Source: CAKZQX01 sp034436755
GTDB lineage: Bacteria; Chloroflexota; Chloroflexia; Chloroflexales; Chloroflexaceae
NCBI GenBank assembly: GCA_034436755.1
Contig: DAOTVB010000174.1
Coordinates: 1 to 64,000, forward strand
Reading direction: 5' to 3'
DNA: 64,000 nucleotides
Part shown: piece after piece, positions 1 to 8,551 of the stretch
How positions within the stretch are numbered: the first letter of the stretch is position 1
How the letters are laid out: the number at the start of each line of letters is the position of its first letter
Translations under genes and position numbers: made by a program
Notes under the pieces: generated by a model
Databases searched by the model: none
What the model was told of the DNA's origin: nothing
Seen by the model: only the letters and a program-made list of their open reading frames with translations

Positions 1-208
1 TCCCTGGGGTATGTGCTCAACGTGCATCAGCCGTAGGGTGCATTGTATGCACCGTTCTTCTGCCCCGGCAGATATTCACCGGCTCAAGCCGGGACTCCCG
101 GATGGCATCCCTGGGGTATGTGCTCAACGTGCATCAGCCGTAGGGTGCATTGTATGCACCGTTCTTCTGCCCCGGCAGATATTCACCGGCTCAAGCCGGG
201 ACTCCCGG
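1..208. repeat. tandem duplication, 107-bp unit
   Basis: Bases 1-101 and 108-208 are identical, giving two head-to-tail copies with a 107-bp period. The window edge may hide further copies. Each copy ends in CCGGCTCAAGCCGGGACTCC, one arm of the palindromic repeat called Rep-A here (full copies at 12046, 26804, 57681 and 61603). Short overlapping reading frames exist but simply repeat with the DNA, so I do not call a gene. Confidence 0.85.
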
Positions 209-400
209 TTACTTATTCTTTTTCACAAAAGTTTTCACTTTGTGAAAATTTTTGTGAAAAAGATCTGGTGTCTTCCGCCCTGCCGGAGGCGATATCCGCC
301 GCCAAACGCGGGATCGCCTGATACCTATCAGCAGTGGCGGTTTCACGGGTTTCGCTCATTTCGTGTTGTTCGTGGTCCAAACGTCCATCGCGTAACTCCT
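209..400 (+). repeat. Rep-B element with a 22-bp hairpin
   Basis: This is a member of the interspersed family called Rep-B here. It opens with a near-perfect hairpin at 217-263 (22-bp arms, one G/T mismatch, 3-nt loop TTT). It continues through a CTGCCGGAGGCGATATCC core shared with 3950-3970 and, inverted, with 8420-8450. It ends in CCATCGCGTAACTCC, the terminal sequence of the family. The distal half seen in the 3806 copy is missing. A roughly 70-codon antisense frame is an artefact of the repeat. Confidence 0.7.
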
Positions 401-424
401 GTAATAAAGAAAGGACCGGCATCA

Positions 425-449
425 CTTGTAGAGAGTGTTACAATACAAG
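425..449 (+). promoter_or_regulatory. candidate -10 within an inverted repeat
   Basis: An extended -10 (TGT-TACAAT, hexamer 439-444) lies inside the inverted repeat CTTGTA...TACAAG, about 100 bases upstream of the sensor kinase start. No convincing -35 is visible. It may be the promoter or operator of the kinase gene. The call rests on sequence resemblance only. Confidence 0.35.
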
Positions 450-545
450 CAAATAGAGAACCACAGCATATGCATCCACGGCTGCCTGTCGGTGGTCAGG
501 CAGTGTCTGGAGCGATAGAAATATAGCTGCTTCGGTCGGGCACAT

Positions 546-3056
546 ATGCTGATGCAGAACCGGAACAGTGTAAGGCAGGGCAGGCGCATGAGAGGAACCC
601 AACAATCACTTGCTCGTCGAGTAACACTGCTCTACGTGCTCCTGGGGGGAGCCTGGATCATCTTTTCGGATCAACTGCTGGCCTTTCTGGTGCGCCATCC
701 ACCACAGATGGCGACGTTACAAACCGTGAAAGGCTGGATCTTTGTGGCGATCAGCGCAACCCTGCTGTACAGCCTGCTGCGTTACGAAGTGCGCAAACGG
801 CAGGGTGTTGAAGCAGAACTGTACCGGGTCAACCGGGCGTTGCGCACGCTGAGTGAGTGCAACCAGATCCTGATACGGACAACGGAAGAGCCGGAACTGC
901 TCCAGCGCATCTGCCAGGGCATCGTCACGGTCGGCGGTTATCGAATGGCCTGGGTGGGCTACCTCGAGCATGATCCGGCGCGGCGCATCCGCCCGATGGC
1001 GCAGGCCGGAGTTGCGGCGGGCTATCTCGAAACTGCGCCGATCTCCTGGGCCGATACCGAGCGTGGACGGGAACCAGCCGGCCAGGCCATCCGCACCGGC
1101 CAACCCTGCGTGCGCCGCAATAGCATAACCGATGCCTCCTTGGGGCCATGGCGGGCTGCGGCTGCACAGCGTGGGTATGCTGCCGCGATTGCACTCCCCC
1201 TGATCAACGCCGGGCAGACCCTGGGTGTGCTCAATATTTATGCGGATGAACCGGAAGCCTTTGACGGCGAAGCGGTCCGCCTGATGACCGAGTTGGCAAA
1301 CGACCTGGCCTTTGGCGTGAGCAACCTGCGGCTACGCAGCGCCCACCAGCAGGCCGAAGAAGCATTGACCTGGGAAGCGGAAGTTAACGCGGCAATGGCG
1401 ACCCTATCTCACCAGTTGATTGCGCTGGTTGCGCCGGAGCAGATCGCCACGCTGGTGTTGGAGCAGGCCAAACGGCTGACCGGCAGTACATTTGGCTACG
1501 TCGGCTATATTGATCAGCAGACCGGCTTCCTGGTTTGCCCAACGATGACCCGGGATATCTGGGAAGTATGTCAGGTAATGAATAAAGGCATTGTCTTTGA
1601 GCAATTTGGCGGGCTCTGGGGCTGGGTACTCGATCACCGGCAGCCGCTGCTGACCAACGAGCCGGCTACAGACCCGCGTTCAGGCGGAACACCCATCGGA
1701 CATGTGCCGATTGAGCGCTTCCTGTCGGTACCCGCCATGATGGGGCCAACCCTGCTGGGGCAGATTGCCCTGGCGAATGCACCCCGCGACTACACTGACC
1801 GGGATCTGGCCGTAATCCAGCGCATGGCGTCAATCTATGCCATGGCAATTCAGCGGAAACAGGATGAGGATGCCATTCGGCAGTATGCCGGGCGGCTCCA
1901 GCATATTCACGCGATTGACCGGGCGATTCTCTCAGCCCACTCTCCGGCGGACATTGCGCAGGCGACCCTGAGCCACCTCTACAAACTGGTACCATACCAG
2001 CATGCATGCGTGGCCCTCTTCGATAGTGAAATCGATACCGCCCGGATTCTGGCAAACTATGCCTATGACACATTTCAGCCCGCAATGCAGGAGAGTATCC
2101 CGTTGCGTGCCTTCCGCTCACTGGTGGATCTCTGGGAAGGGCAGACCTATGTCAAAACTACGGTCGAGAGCGACGATTGGCAGCCGCCCTGTTGCCAGGT
2201 TGCGCTGTCAAAGCGTTTGCACTCGTTTCTTACCGTGCCGCTGATTGTTCAGCAGAATACCATCGGTGCGCTGACGCTGGGGGCAACTACACCCGATGCA
2301 TTTAGCGCCGAGAGTATCGAACTTGTGCAGGAAGTTGTCAACCAGTTAGCGATTGCCATTCAGCAGGCACGGCTGTTTGAGCAGGTCCATGATGGCCGGG
2401 AACGGCTGCAAACCCTCTCGCGGCGACTGGTCGAGATCCAGGAGATCGAGCGCCGGCATATTGCCCGCGAATTGCACGACGAGATCGGCCAGACGCTCAC
2501 CGGGTTGCATCTCTTGCTGGAGATGAATAGCCGCGTGGTCGGTACACAGTCGCAGAACCTGCAGAATGCGCAGTTGCTCGTCAACGAACTGATGCGGCGT
2601 GTACGGGAGATTTCGCTCGATCTGCGCCCCGCGATGCTGGATGACCTGGGTTTGCTGCCCACCCTGCGCTGGCACTTCAACCGCTACACCACGCAGACCG
2701 GTATTGAAGTACTATTTAAGCATCATGGCGTTGAACGGCGCTTCGCCTCGGATATTGAGACCGCCATCTACCGACTGGTGCAGGAGGCGCTGACAAATAT
2801 CGCGCGCCATGCCCAGGTGGATATTCTGACGGTGCGGCTCTGGGCCGATGAGGAAGTGCTGGAAGTGCAGATCGAGGATACCGGCATCGGGTTTGACCAG
2901 GATCGGGTTCTTGCCGGCAAAACGTCCAACGGACTGACCGGCATGCGCGAACGTGTGGAACTGCTTGGCGGTACATTCGCAATCAGATCACAACCAGGGC
3001 AGGGCACCTGCCTGACCGTTACCATGCCCCTGGAACATGTGGTTGTCGCAGTGTAA
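546..3056 (+). CDS. membrane GAF-domain sensor histidine kinase (NarL/LiaS type)
   Basis: An 836-residue membrane sensor kinase that should phosphorylate the response regulator encoded just downstream. Two hydrophobic helices lie at about 26-49 and 57-80. Three GAF-like ligand or redox sensing modules follow at about 105-255, 285-435 and 460-605. A HisKA_3 dimerisation domain has the phospho-acceptor in ELHDEIGQ (His644), and a C-terminal HATPase_c domain has an N-box (EALTNIARHA), a DTGIGF G1 box and a GLTGMRERV box. HisKA_3 kinases pair with LuxR-type regulators, which fits the neighbour. No external sensing domain separates the two helices, so the signal is probably cytoplasmic and read by the GAF domains. 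The start is uncertain: in-frame ATGs also occur at 552 and 588, and none has a strong ribosome site. Confidence 0.93.
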   Translation: MLMQNRNSVRQGRRMRGTQQSLARRVTLLYVLLGGAWIIFSDQLLAFLVRHPPQMATLQTVKGWIFVAISATLLYSLLRYEVRKRQGVEAELYRVNRALRTLSECNQILIRTTEEPELLQRICQGIVTVGGYRMAWVGYLEHDPARRIRPMAQAGVAAGYLETAPISWADTERGREPAGQAIRTGQPCVRRNSITDASLGPWRAAAAQRGYAAAIALPLINAGQTLGVLNIYADEPEAFDGEAVRLMTELANDLAFGVSNLRLRSAHQQAEEALTWEAEVNAAMATLSHQLIALVAPEQIATLVLEQAKRLTGSTFGYVGYIDQQTGFLVCPTMTRDIWEVCQVMNKGIVFEQFGGLWGWVLDHRQPLLTNEPATDPRSGGTPIGHVPIERFLSVPAMMGPTLLGQIALANAPRDYTDRDLAVIQRMASIYAMAIQRKQDEDAIRQYAGRLQHIHAIDRAILSAHSPADIAQATLSHLYKLVPYQHACVALFDSEIDTARILANYAYDTFQPAMQESIPLRAFRSLVDLWEGQTYVKTTVESDDWQPPCCQVALSKRLHSFLTVPLIVQQNTIGALTLGATTPDAFSAESIELVQEVVNQLAIAIQQARLFEQVHDGRERLQTLSRRLVEIQEIERRHIARELHDEIGQTLTGLHLLLEMNSRVVGTQSQNLQNAQLLVNELMRRVREISLDLRPAMLDDLGLLPTLRWHFNRYTTQTGIEVLFKHHGVERRFASDIETAIYRLVQEALTNIARHAQVDILTVRLWADEEVLEVQIEDTGIGFDQDRVLAGKTSNGLTGMRERVELLGGTFAIRSQPGQGTCLTVTMPLEHVVVAV

Positions 3057-3142
3057 GTTAAACCGTGACATGGCCGGTTACACTGCGACAACCGGGATTT
3101 GTACATTCACCCAATTGCTGTAGTCGCCGAGAGAGGATAAGG

Positions 3143-3793
3143 ATGACGACCATCCTGCTGGCAGATGATCATCATGTGGTACGCCTGGGATTACGGGCGC
3201 TGCTGGATGCCGAACCGGACTTTGATGTCATTGGCGAAGCGACCGATGGACTAGAAACCAGTCGCATGGTAGAAACGCTCAAGCCGCAGGTATTAGTTGT
3301 TGACCTGATGATGCCGGGCCTCAACGGGCTGGAAGTTACCCGCCAGGTTAGCCAGCGTGCTTCCCAGACCCGGATTATCATTCTGTCGATGCATGCAAAT
3401 GAAGCGTATGTGCTGGAAGCGCTACGCAACGGTGCTTCCGCCTATGTGCTCAAGGACTCGCGCGCCGATGATCTGGTCTACGCGGTACGCGAAGTGATGG
3501 AGGGACGGCGCTACCTGAGCCCGCCGCTATCGGAGCGTGCCATCAACAGCTACATTCGGCAGGCCAACGAGTCAACCCTCGATCCCTACGAAACCCTGAC
3601 GAACCGCGAGCGCGAGGTCTTAAACCTGGCGGCCCAGGGCTATAACGCCACCGAGATCGCGCAGAAGCTCTCGATCAGCGGGCGCACCGCCGAAACCCAC
3701 CGCGCCAACCTGATGCGCAAACTGGACCTGCATACGCAGACCGACCTGATCCGTTATGCGCTTCGGCGCGGCATTATCGCCCTTGAAGATTAG
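3143..3793 (+). CDS. LuxR/NarL-family response regulator
   Basis: A 216-residue two-component regulator. The receiver domain has the acidic pair Asp8/Asp9, the phospho-acceptor Asp54 in VVDLMMPG and the conserved Lys104 (VLKDS). A LuxR-type helix-turn-helix occupies about 150-205 (LTNREREVLNLAAQGY, then ETHRANLMRKL). I place the start at 3143 because a GAGAGGATAAGG ribosome site lies immediately before it; a longer frame from 3065 would overlap the spacer and lacks this signal. The gene follows the sensor kinase by 86 bases on the same strand and is its likely partner. Target genes are not evident. Confidence 0.93.
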   Translation: MTTILLADDHHVVRLGLRALLDAEPDFDVIGEATDGLETSRMVETLKPQVLVVDLMMPGLNGLEVTRQVSQRASQTRIIILSMHANEAYVLEALRNGASAYVLKDSRADDLVYAVREVMEGRRYLSPPLSERAINSYIRQANESTLDPYETLTNREREVLNLAAQGYNATEIAQKLSISGRTAETHRANLMRKLDLHTQTDLIRYALRRGIIALED

Positions 3794-3805
3794 GGGTACC
3801 TGACA

Positions 3806-4066
3806 GGATTTACGCGGTAGGCATTCAAACCGAATGTTTCATCCGATGGAAGCCCGATTCGCCTGCGGCAGCATGGTTCATTTTTTATCTTTTCCCAAAC
3901 ATTTGCACAAAGTGCAAATGTTTGGGAAAAGATAGGTTTCTTCGGTTCTACCGGAGGCACTATCCACTGTCAAACACAGGATCACGTAACGCAGAGCAGC
4001 ACTGGTCATTTCGCGTTTTTCGCACATGTCGCGGCGTTCATGGTCCAAACCCTCGCCGCGTAACGC
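3806..4066 (+). repeat. Rep-B element, full length, with a perfect 23-bp hairpin
   Basis: The most complete Rep-B copy, about 261 bp. The left end GGATTTACGCGGTAGGC and right end CTCGCCGCGTAAC are imperfect inverted copies of each other. Near the centre (3886-3934) is a perfect 23-bp inverted repeat around a 3-nt AAA loop. The same position in the 209 copy also holds a long hairpin with a 3-nt loop, but of unrelated sequence. The distal part matches the inverse complement of 58046-58133. No coding potential beyond a repeat-derived frame. Confidence 0.8.
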
Positions 4067-4104
4067 GTGTAACTGAGAACCACGAGCTGAGAACAATCGT
4101 TTCT

Positions 4105-4114
4105 ATGCTACAAT
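4105..4114 (+). promoter_or_regulatory. candidate extended -10 for the Uma2 gene
   Basis: TGC-TACAAT (hexamer 4109-4114) lies 40 bases before the Uma2 start and directly after the Rep-B element. No clear -35 is present. The arrangement mirrors the one upstream of the sensor kinase, where a TACAAT box also follows a Rep-B copy. Confidence 0.35.
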
Positions 4115-4154
4115 AAGGTACGCTGATGCGAACAGTCGTACGAGTGAAGAGGAT

Positions 4155-4859
4155 ATGCCGATGAGTAGTGCCGTTGATACATCTCTACAGCAGGAGCGGA
4201 ACATCCGCTACCCGGAAAGTGATGGGCAGCCGATGGCTGAAAACACCCGCCAATTTCGCTGGATTGTGATGATTAAAGAGAACCTGGAAACCCTCTTCCA
4301 GGATCAGGCCGATGTGTTTGTCGCGGGCGACCTGCTCTGGTACCCGGTCGAAGGCCACCCGAAGATCTGCCGCGCCCTGGATGCAATGGTGGTCTTTGGG
4401 CGACCCAAGGGCGACCGGGGCTCGTATCAGCAGTGGGAGGAAAACGGCATTGTGCCGCAGGTCGTCTTCGAGGTCCGTTCCCCGACTAACGGCTTCAGAG
4501 AGATGCTGGATAAGCTCGAATTTTACGATACCTACGGCGTGGAAGAGTATTACACCTACGACCCGGACCCGCAGCGCAACGACCTGACCGGCTTTCGGCG
4601 ACAGGATGATCGGTTGCGCCCGATTGAAGCGATCAATGGCTGGGTCAGCCCACGCCTGGGCATTCGCTTCGACACCAGCGGCAGCGAGTTGCGCATCTTC
4701 CGCGCGGACAACGCGCCCTTCCGCAGCCACCAGGAGCTGGCGCGTGAACGCGACACCGAGCGCGCCGCTCGGCAGCAGGCCGAGCAGCGCGCGGCGCAAC
4801 TCGCAGCCCGACTGCGCGAACTGGGCATCGATCCTGATGCGTCAGCGGAGGGAGAGTAA
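4155..4859 (+). CDS. Uma2 family (DUF820) PD-(D/E)XK nuclease-like protein
   Basis: A 234-residue Uma2 protein. The family has a restriction-endonuclease fold and is highly expanded in Chloroflexota and cyanobacteria; biological targets are mostly unknown. Putative active-site residues are Asp76 (ALDAMVV), Glu106 (VVFEVRSP) and Lys120 in the motif leading to YGVEEYYTYD. The C-terminal 40 residues are charged and Arg/Glu/Ala-rich, predicted coiled coil. A GAAGAGGAT ribosome site precedes the ATG; a second in-frame ATG at 4161 is equally possible. The gene stands alone between repeats. A truncated relative lies at 29995-30300. Confidence 0.85.
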   Translation: MPMSSAVDTSLQQERNIRYPESDGQPMAENTRQFRWIVMIKENLETLFQDQADVFVAGDLLWYPVEGHPKICRALDAMVVFGRPKGDRGSYQQWEENGIVPQVVFEVRSPTNGFREMLDKLEFYDTYGVEEYYTYDPDPQRNDLTGFRRQDDRLRPIEAINGWVSPRLGIRFDTSGSELRIFRADNAPFRSHQELARERDTERAARQQAEQRAAQLAARLRELGIDPDASAEGE

Positions 4860-5096
4860 ATACGAGAACAAAGCAACTGAGAACAGAGAACAAGTACGCT
4901 ACCTAATACTACAACGAAATTTCTTTCTCACCGCAGAGACGCAGAGGGCGCAGAGATCATAAACACGGATGGATTGATCGGCTTGCTCTGCGGCGTCAGC
5001 CCGCATGGTTGAAGGAAATCCGCGTTGTAGTACTAATGACACTATGCCAGTTGCGGGTTGTTCTTTGTTACTTTGTTCTTTGTTCTGCAGTATAGA
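4860..5096. repeat. non-coding, Rep-D type repeat
   Basis: The gap between convergent genes contains CACCGCAGAGACGCAGAGG at about 4929, a low-complexity element that recurs in altered form at 31865, 49992 and 59384. It also holds TTGTTCTTTGTTACTTTGTTC-like pyrimidine stretches near 5055-5085 that recur at several gene ends in the window. No gene is seen. Confidence 0.6.
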
Positions 5097-5852
5097 TTAC
5101 ATCGTAGAGCGGAAAGAGGGCTGTCTCTTCTGAAACAAAACGGTTGGCAGGACTTGTGCCAGGGCGATAGCGTGACCCAGCAGTGCCACCGGCACCACAA
5201 ACGCCGGCAGCCAGATAAACGGAACCTGACTGACTATTGTGTTGGGTGGCTGCATGGTCGGATCGTAGAAGATCCCTGGAAACGATTGAAAGGCAACCCG
5301 GATTGTATTGAGCAGAGTCAGCAGGGCCACACCATTCCAGGCCAGCGCGAGCAGTCGGGTCCAGGCGTATTGCCGGGCCACCAGGACGGCAATAATCGGC
5401 GCAGTGATACCCACCAGCAGATCAATATTCTGTCCCTCGAACGTCATGGCCCGTGGCATCAAACCCTGGTGGTAGAGATCCCAGAGAACATATTCAATTC
5501 CCACCCGAAATACCTGGTAGCCGATGAGCCATGACATCGGTGTCACCGCCAGGTAAGTGCGTAACGCTGGTATGGCAATGCAGCAGAAAATGGTTATCCA
5601 GGGTGGCAGCAGTGCCAGGGCAAATGGTGGCGGAAATCGTGTCAGGAAGGTGTCAAAAAACCCGTTGGCGACCAGGATACCCAACACGCCCAGCCATGCC
5701 CCCAGCAGCAGCACTATCCCACCGGCACGCCGCCGACCAGTTGCCTGCGACAGCCCCAGCACTCGCCCATTACGCCACACCACGCCCGCCATACCCGCAA
5801 CCAGGGCACCGACAATCAAGACAAACAGCAGCACGGTCTGAATATTCGCCAT
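5097..5852 (-). CDS. polytopic membrane protein of unknown function
   Basis: A protein of about 251 residues with roughly six or seven hydrophobic helices and almost no soluble domain. I recognise no catalytic or transport motif. The ATG at 5852 is preceded by GGAGG at seven bases; a TTG one codon upstream is possible but too close to the ribosome site. It follows the AraC-family regulator by about 57 bases on the same strand, so it may be co-transcribed with it and the ThrE-type genes. Substrate and role are unknown. Confidence 0.75.
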   Translation of the reverse strand: MANIQTVLLFVLIVGALVAGMAGVVWRNGRVLGLSQATGRRRAGGIVLLLGAWLGVLGILVANGFFDTFLTRFPPPFALALLPPWITIFCCIAIPALRTYLAVTPMSWLIGYQVFRVGIEYVLWDLYHQGLMPRAMTFEGQNIDLLVGITAPIIAVLVARQYAWTRLLALAWNGVALLTLLNTIRVAFQSFPGIFYDPTMQPPNTIVSQVPFIWLPAFVVPVALLGHAIALAQVLPTVLFQKRQPSFRSTM

Positions 5853-5909
5853 CAATCCGCCTCCAATCGCTCGGTTCTGCTATCCTCTGCCAGAGCATAG
5901 CACAAAGCA

Positions 5910-6881
5910 TTATGGCGCATGTATCGAAAATTGCGCCGTTCGCTGCTGTTGACGGTAAGCCTGGGGCGACATCTGGACATGGCGTTTGAACAACAGGCTA
6001 AAGGAAGGCAGGCTGCTGAACCCGACCTCCTGGCAGATAGCGCTGATCGGCAAATCCGTTGAACGCAAGAGCCGTTGGGCATGCTCCAGGCGCAGGTGCG
6101 TCAGGTATTGGTGCGGTGTCTCATGAAATACCTGTCGGAACAACCGTAGAAAATGGTGCTGCGACAGAGCGGCAGCCTCGGCAATCTGGTGGAGCCGAAT
6201 GGGTTGGTTTGCATGCGCATGCATAAAATCGCGTGCGATATGGAGACGACGATACATTTCGTGGCGGGTAGCGGGGCGCGTCGCCGGGAGGCGCGCAATC
6301 TGCGCCAGTATCTGCTGGTGAACAAATAACAGACCCTCGATAATTATGTCAAGTTGTTCATCAAGCCGGGCCGTTTCAAGCGTACGCGCCTGAATATCTC
6401 GACGTAGCGCAAAAAGCAATGGCGCAAGTGTAGCATCGTAATGATAGCGTTGCTCAAAAAATGCCGGCTGTGCGGTAGGGTTGTCGGCGGGTTGCTCCAG
6501 CAAAGCATGACTCGCCGTTGTCAGACTGTGGGCGATATCTGCGAACCGTTCCGGGCGGATGTAGAGCTGCAGAGCTTCCACCGGAGCAAGCTGCTCAACC
6601 GTAAAGGTGCGCGGTGTCCCATCGTTCAGCACCAGATAACTGCTGTCATCTATAGCTATCTGCCGCTGTCCCACGGTGTAGGTCGTTGTGCCGCCAAAGG
6701 AGCAGAGGAGCGAAAGCGGGGCGTGATGGACTGGATAATCGGCCGGCACATCCGCTGTGTGAAAGACCGCCGTCGGCCACCCGATGTCCGGACATGGCAA
6801 ATCCGGGTTAAAGCCTGTAAGCCGATGCTGTGGAAAAGCCGTGAAGAGAAGGGCTTCCTTTGCCGTGATCGATCCTGGCAT
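5910..6881 (-). CDS. AraC-family transcriptional regulator
   Basis: A 323-residue regulator with the family's usual two-part layout. The N-terminal half (to about 200) is a cupin-like ligand-binding domain. The C-terminal 100 residues carry two helix-turn-helix motifs; the second includes the signature EVGFSSLPSFSLLFKRHVQMSPQAYR in shortened form (GFSSLPSFSLLFKRH). An AGGA site precedes the ATG. The gene begins only nine bases after the ThrE C-domain gene, which suggests one operon with the exporter and a role in regulating it or responding to its substrate. The inducer is unknown. Confidence 0.9.
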   Translation of the reverse strand: MPGSITAKEALLFTAFPQHRLTGFNPDLPCPDIGWPTAVFHTADVPADYPVHHAPLSLLCSFGGTTTYTVGQRQIAIDDSSYLVLNDGTPRTFTVEQLAPVEALQLYIRPERFADIAHSLTTASHALLEQPADNPTAQPAFFEQRYHYDATLAPLLFALRRDIQARTLETARLDEQLDIIIEGLLFVHQQILAQIARLPATRPATRHEMYRRLHIARDFMHAHANQPIRLHQIAEAAALSQHHFLRLFRQVFHETPHQYLTHLRLEHAQRLLRSTDLPISAICQEVGFSSLPSFSLLFKRHVQMSPQAYRQQQRTAQFSIHAP

Positions 6882-6890
6882 TATTGTGTC

Positions 6891-7364
6891 CTACTTCCTT
6901 CGCTGAAACAGCAGGCTGGGCGCGGCGATACCCACGGCAATCGCCCCCAGGATCAGCGCAGTTTTGCTGGCATTAAATGCCGCATCAACCAGTTCGATCG
7001 TGTTGGCATTGGGACCACTGGCCGTAAACTGGAGCAGGTTAATCATTGTGCCAAAGGCAAAACTCCCCGGCACCATCGGAATGACCCCTGTCACTGTGAA
7101 GATCGGTACTGGCGAGCGCAGATAGCGCGCCAGCAGGCTTCCCAGAAACCCGACCATTGTCGCGCCAACCAGGGTCGCGCCCTCAATCGTAAACCCGGCG
7201 GTCTCCATCAGCAGTGTGCGGACCATATGCCCGGCCGCCCCACAGAGCGCACACCCCGGCAGCAGGCGCGGCGGCACATTAAAGAGCACCGCAAAGCCCA
7301 GCGAGGCCAGCCCCGACCAGAAGGCATCCTGGAGCAGCAGCCAGAGCAGTTCGATCAAACTCAT
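6891..7364 (-). CDS. threonine/serine exporter, C-terminal half (ThrE_2 type)
   Basis: A 157-residue membrane protein of the small ThrE_2 family, with about four or five helices and the conserved stretch GVIPMVPGSFAFGTM. In some bacteria the two halves of ThrE are fused; in others they are two adjacent genes, as here. The ATG at 7364 overlaps the stop of the upstream half by four bases (ATGA), which indicates translational coupling. A longer frame from 7388 would overlap the neighbour more and is less likely. It should form a heteromeric amino-acid exporter with that protein. Confidence 0.85.
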   Translation of the reverse strand: MSLIELLWLLLQDAFWSGLASLGFAVLFNVPPRLLPGCALCGAAGHMVRTLLMETAGFTIEGATLVGATMVGFLGSLLARYLRSPVPIFTVTGVIPMVPGSFAFGTMINLLQFTASGPNANTIELVDAAFNASKTALILGAIAVGIAAPSLLFQRRK

Positions 7365-8218
7365 AACGCCCCCACGCCGACCACCCACATCGCCAGCAGC
7401 AACCCCAGCGCAATACTGAGCGAAATAAGTAACCCGGTCATGCCGCGTGCCACGCCCACCACCATATGCCCCTTGATCAGATCTTCAATAGCGTTGATCA
7501 ACGGCACGCCGGGAACCAGCAGCAACACCGAGGCCACCAGCGGGATTCGGGTTATCTCCGGATCATAGTGTAGTTGCAGCAGCACCGCGCTGCTTGCCGG
7601 CAGCCCACCGACAAATGCAGTCAGCGTAACGACCATCAAGAGGTTGAAGTGGCGGCGGGTCAACTCCTGGCGGACGAACATGGCTATGGCGGCTGATCCG
7701 AACGTCACGCCGAAGATCGGCCATGTGCCTCCGAAGAGGCGACTAAACGCGGCACAGGCCAGCCCGACCATCAGCACTACCACCCAGCGGTTGTAGCGCG
7801 GCTTGATCGCGCTAATTCGCCGCAGTTCCGTCCGCACCTGCGCCCGGTTCAATTCCCCCCGACTGACCTGACGGCTCAGGGTATTGATCGCATCCACGAT
7901 GGTCATATTCACGCCCAGCACGGGGACACGCCGCAGCTTGGTGCGAAATTCCCCGCCGCTGATGGTGGTGGCGACAACTGCGTTGGGCGATACCAGAATA
8001 TCCATCCAGTCACAGCCCATGCCGGTCCCCAGGCGGTGAACCGTCTCCTCAACCCGGTCGCTCTCCGCGCCATGCTGGAGCAGCAACTGCCCCGCCCAGA
8101 GCGACAGGACAATCGCTTCGCGCAGTTCTTCACGCGCCAGGGGCGGTTTTGGCAGTGCCTGGTGAAACTCCTCAATCAGGTGTACCTCGTGAACCGGCTG
8201 TAGTTCATTCTGTGGCAT
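7361..8218 (-). CDS. threonine/serine exporter, N-terminal half (ThrE_1, DUF1212)
   Basis: A protein of about 285 residues. The soluble N-terminal part carries the DUF1212 hallmarks (LLQHGAESDRVEETVHRLG, then GVNMTIVDAINTLSR). About five membrane helices follow, with LLLVPGVPLINAIEDL near the C-terminus. I choose the ATG at 8218; an upstream in-frame start at 8275 adds 19 residues unlike the family. It is first in an apparent minus-strand operon: ThrE_1, ThrE_2 (4-base overlap), AraC regulator (9-base gap), membrane protein. Confidence 0.87.
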   Translation of the reverse strand: MPQNELQPVHEVHLIEEFHQALPKPPLAREELREAIVLSLWAGQLLLQHGAESDRVEETVHRLGTGMGCDWMDILVSPNAVVATTISGGEFRTKLRRVPVLGVNMTIVDAINTLSRQVSRGELNRAQVRTELRRISAIKPRYNRWVVVLMVGLACAAFSRLFGGTWPIFGVTFGSAAIAMFVRQELTRRHFNLLMVVTLTAFVGGLPASSAVLLQLHYDPEITRIPLVASVLLLVPGVPLINAIEDLIKGHMVVGVARGMTGLLISLSIALGLLLAMWVVGVGAL

Positions 8219-8312
8219 AGCTCTCGCTGTCTTCAATCTGAAACAGACAAACACGCGCTGCCCGGAAGTTTGCAACTTGCGGGCAGCGGGGTGCTACTTT
8301 ATATTATATACA

Positions 8313-8518
8313 GGAGTTACGCGGTGGGTGTTTGGACCACGAACAACACGACATGAGCGAAATCCGCGAAACGGCCAATCCTGGCATGCAGCAGGCGATC
8401 CCGGGTTTTGACGGGGGATATCGCCTCCGGCAGGGCGGAAGAAATCAGATCTTTGAACCTGCCGGAGGCGAAACGACCTTTCATAGGCGCATATGCCTGA
8501 CTTGAATGTTCACCCTCC
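8313..8518 (-). repeat. Rep-B element, inverted copy
   Basis: Starts GGAGTTACGCGGTGGGTGTT and ends near CTTGAATGTTCACCC, in the opposite orientation to the copies at 209 and 3806. The CCTCCGGCAGGGCGGAAG core is present, but the long central hairpin of those copies is replaced by a shorter stretch that repeats CTGCCGGAGGCG. It fills the gap between the methyltransferase and the ThrE operon. Confidence 0.75.
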
Positions 8519-8551
8519 AGCAGGAATGGAAGAAACCATAGTGGTGTACGG

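Noticed and set aside
213..4096. Two similar antisense reading frames of about 70 codons (213-425 and 3878-4096) that look homologous to each other.
   Set aside because: Both lie inside Rep-B copies and their similarity follows the DNA repeat. They have no ribosome sites, and the 8313 copy does not keep the frame.
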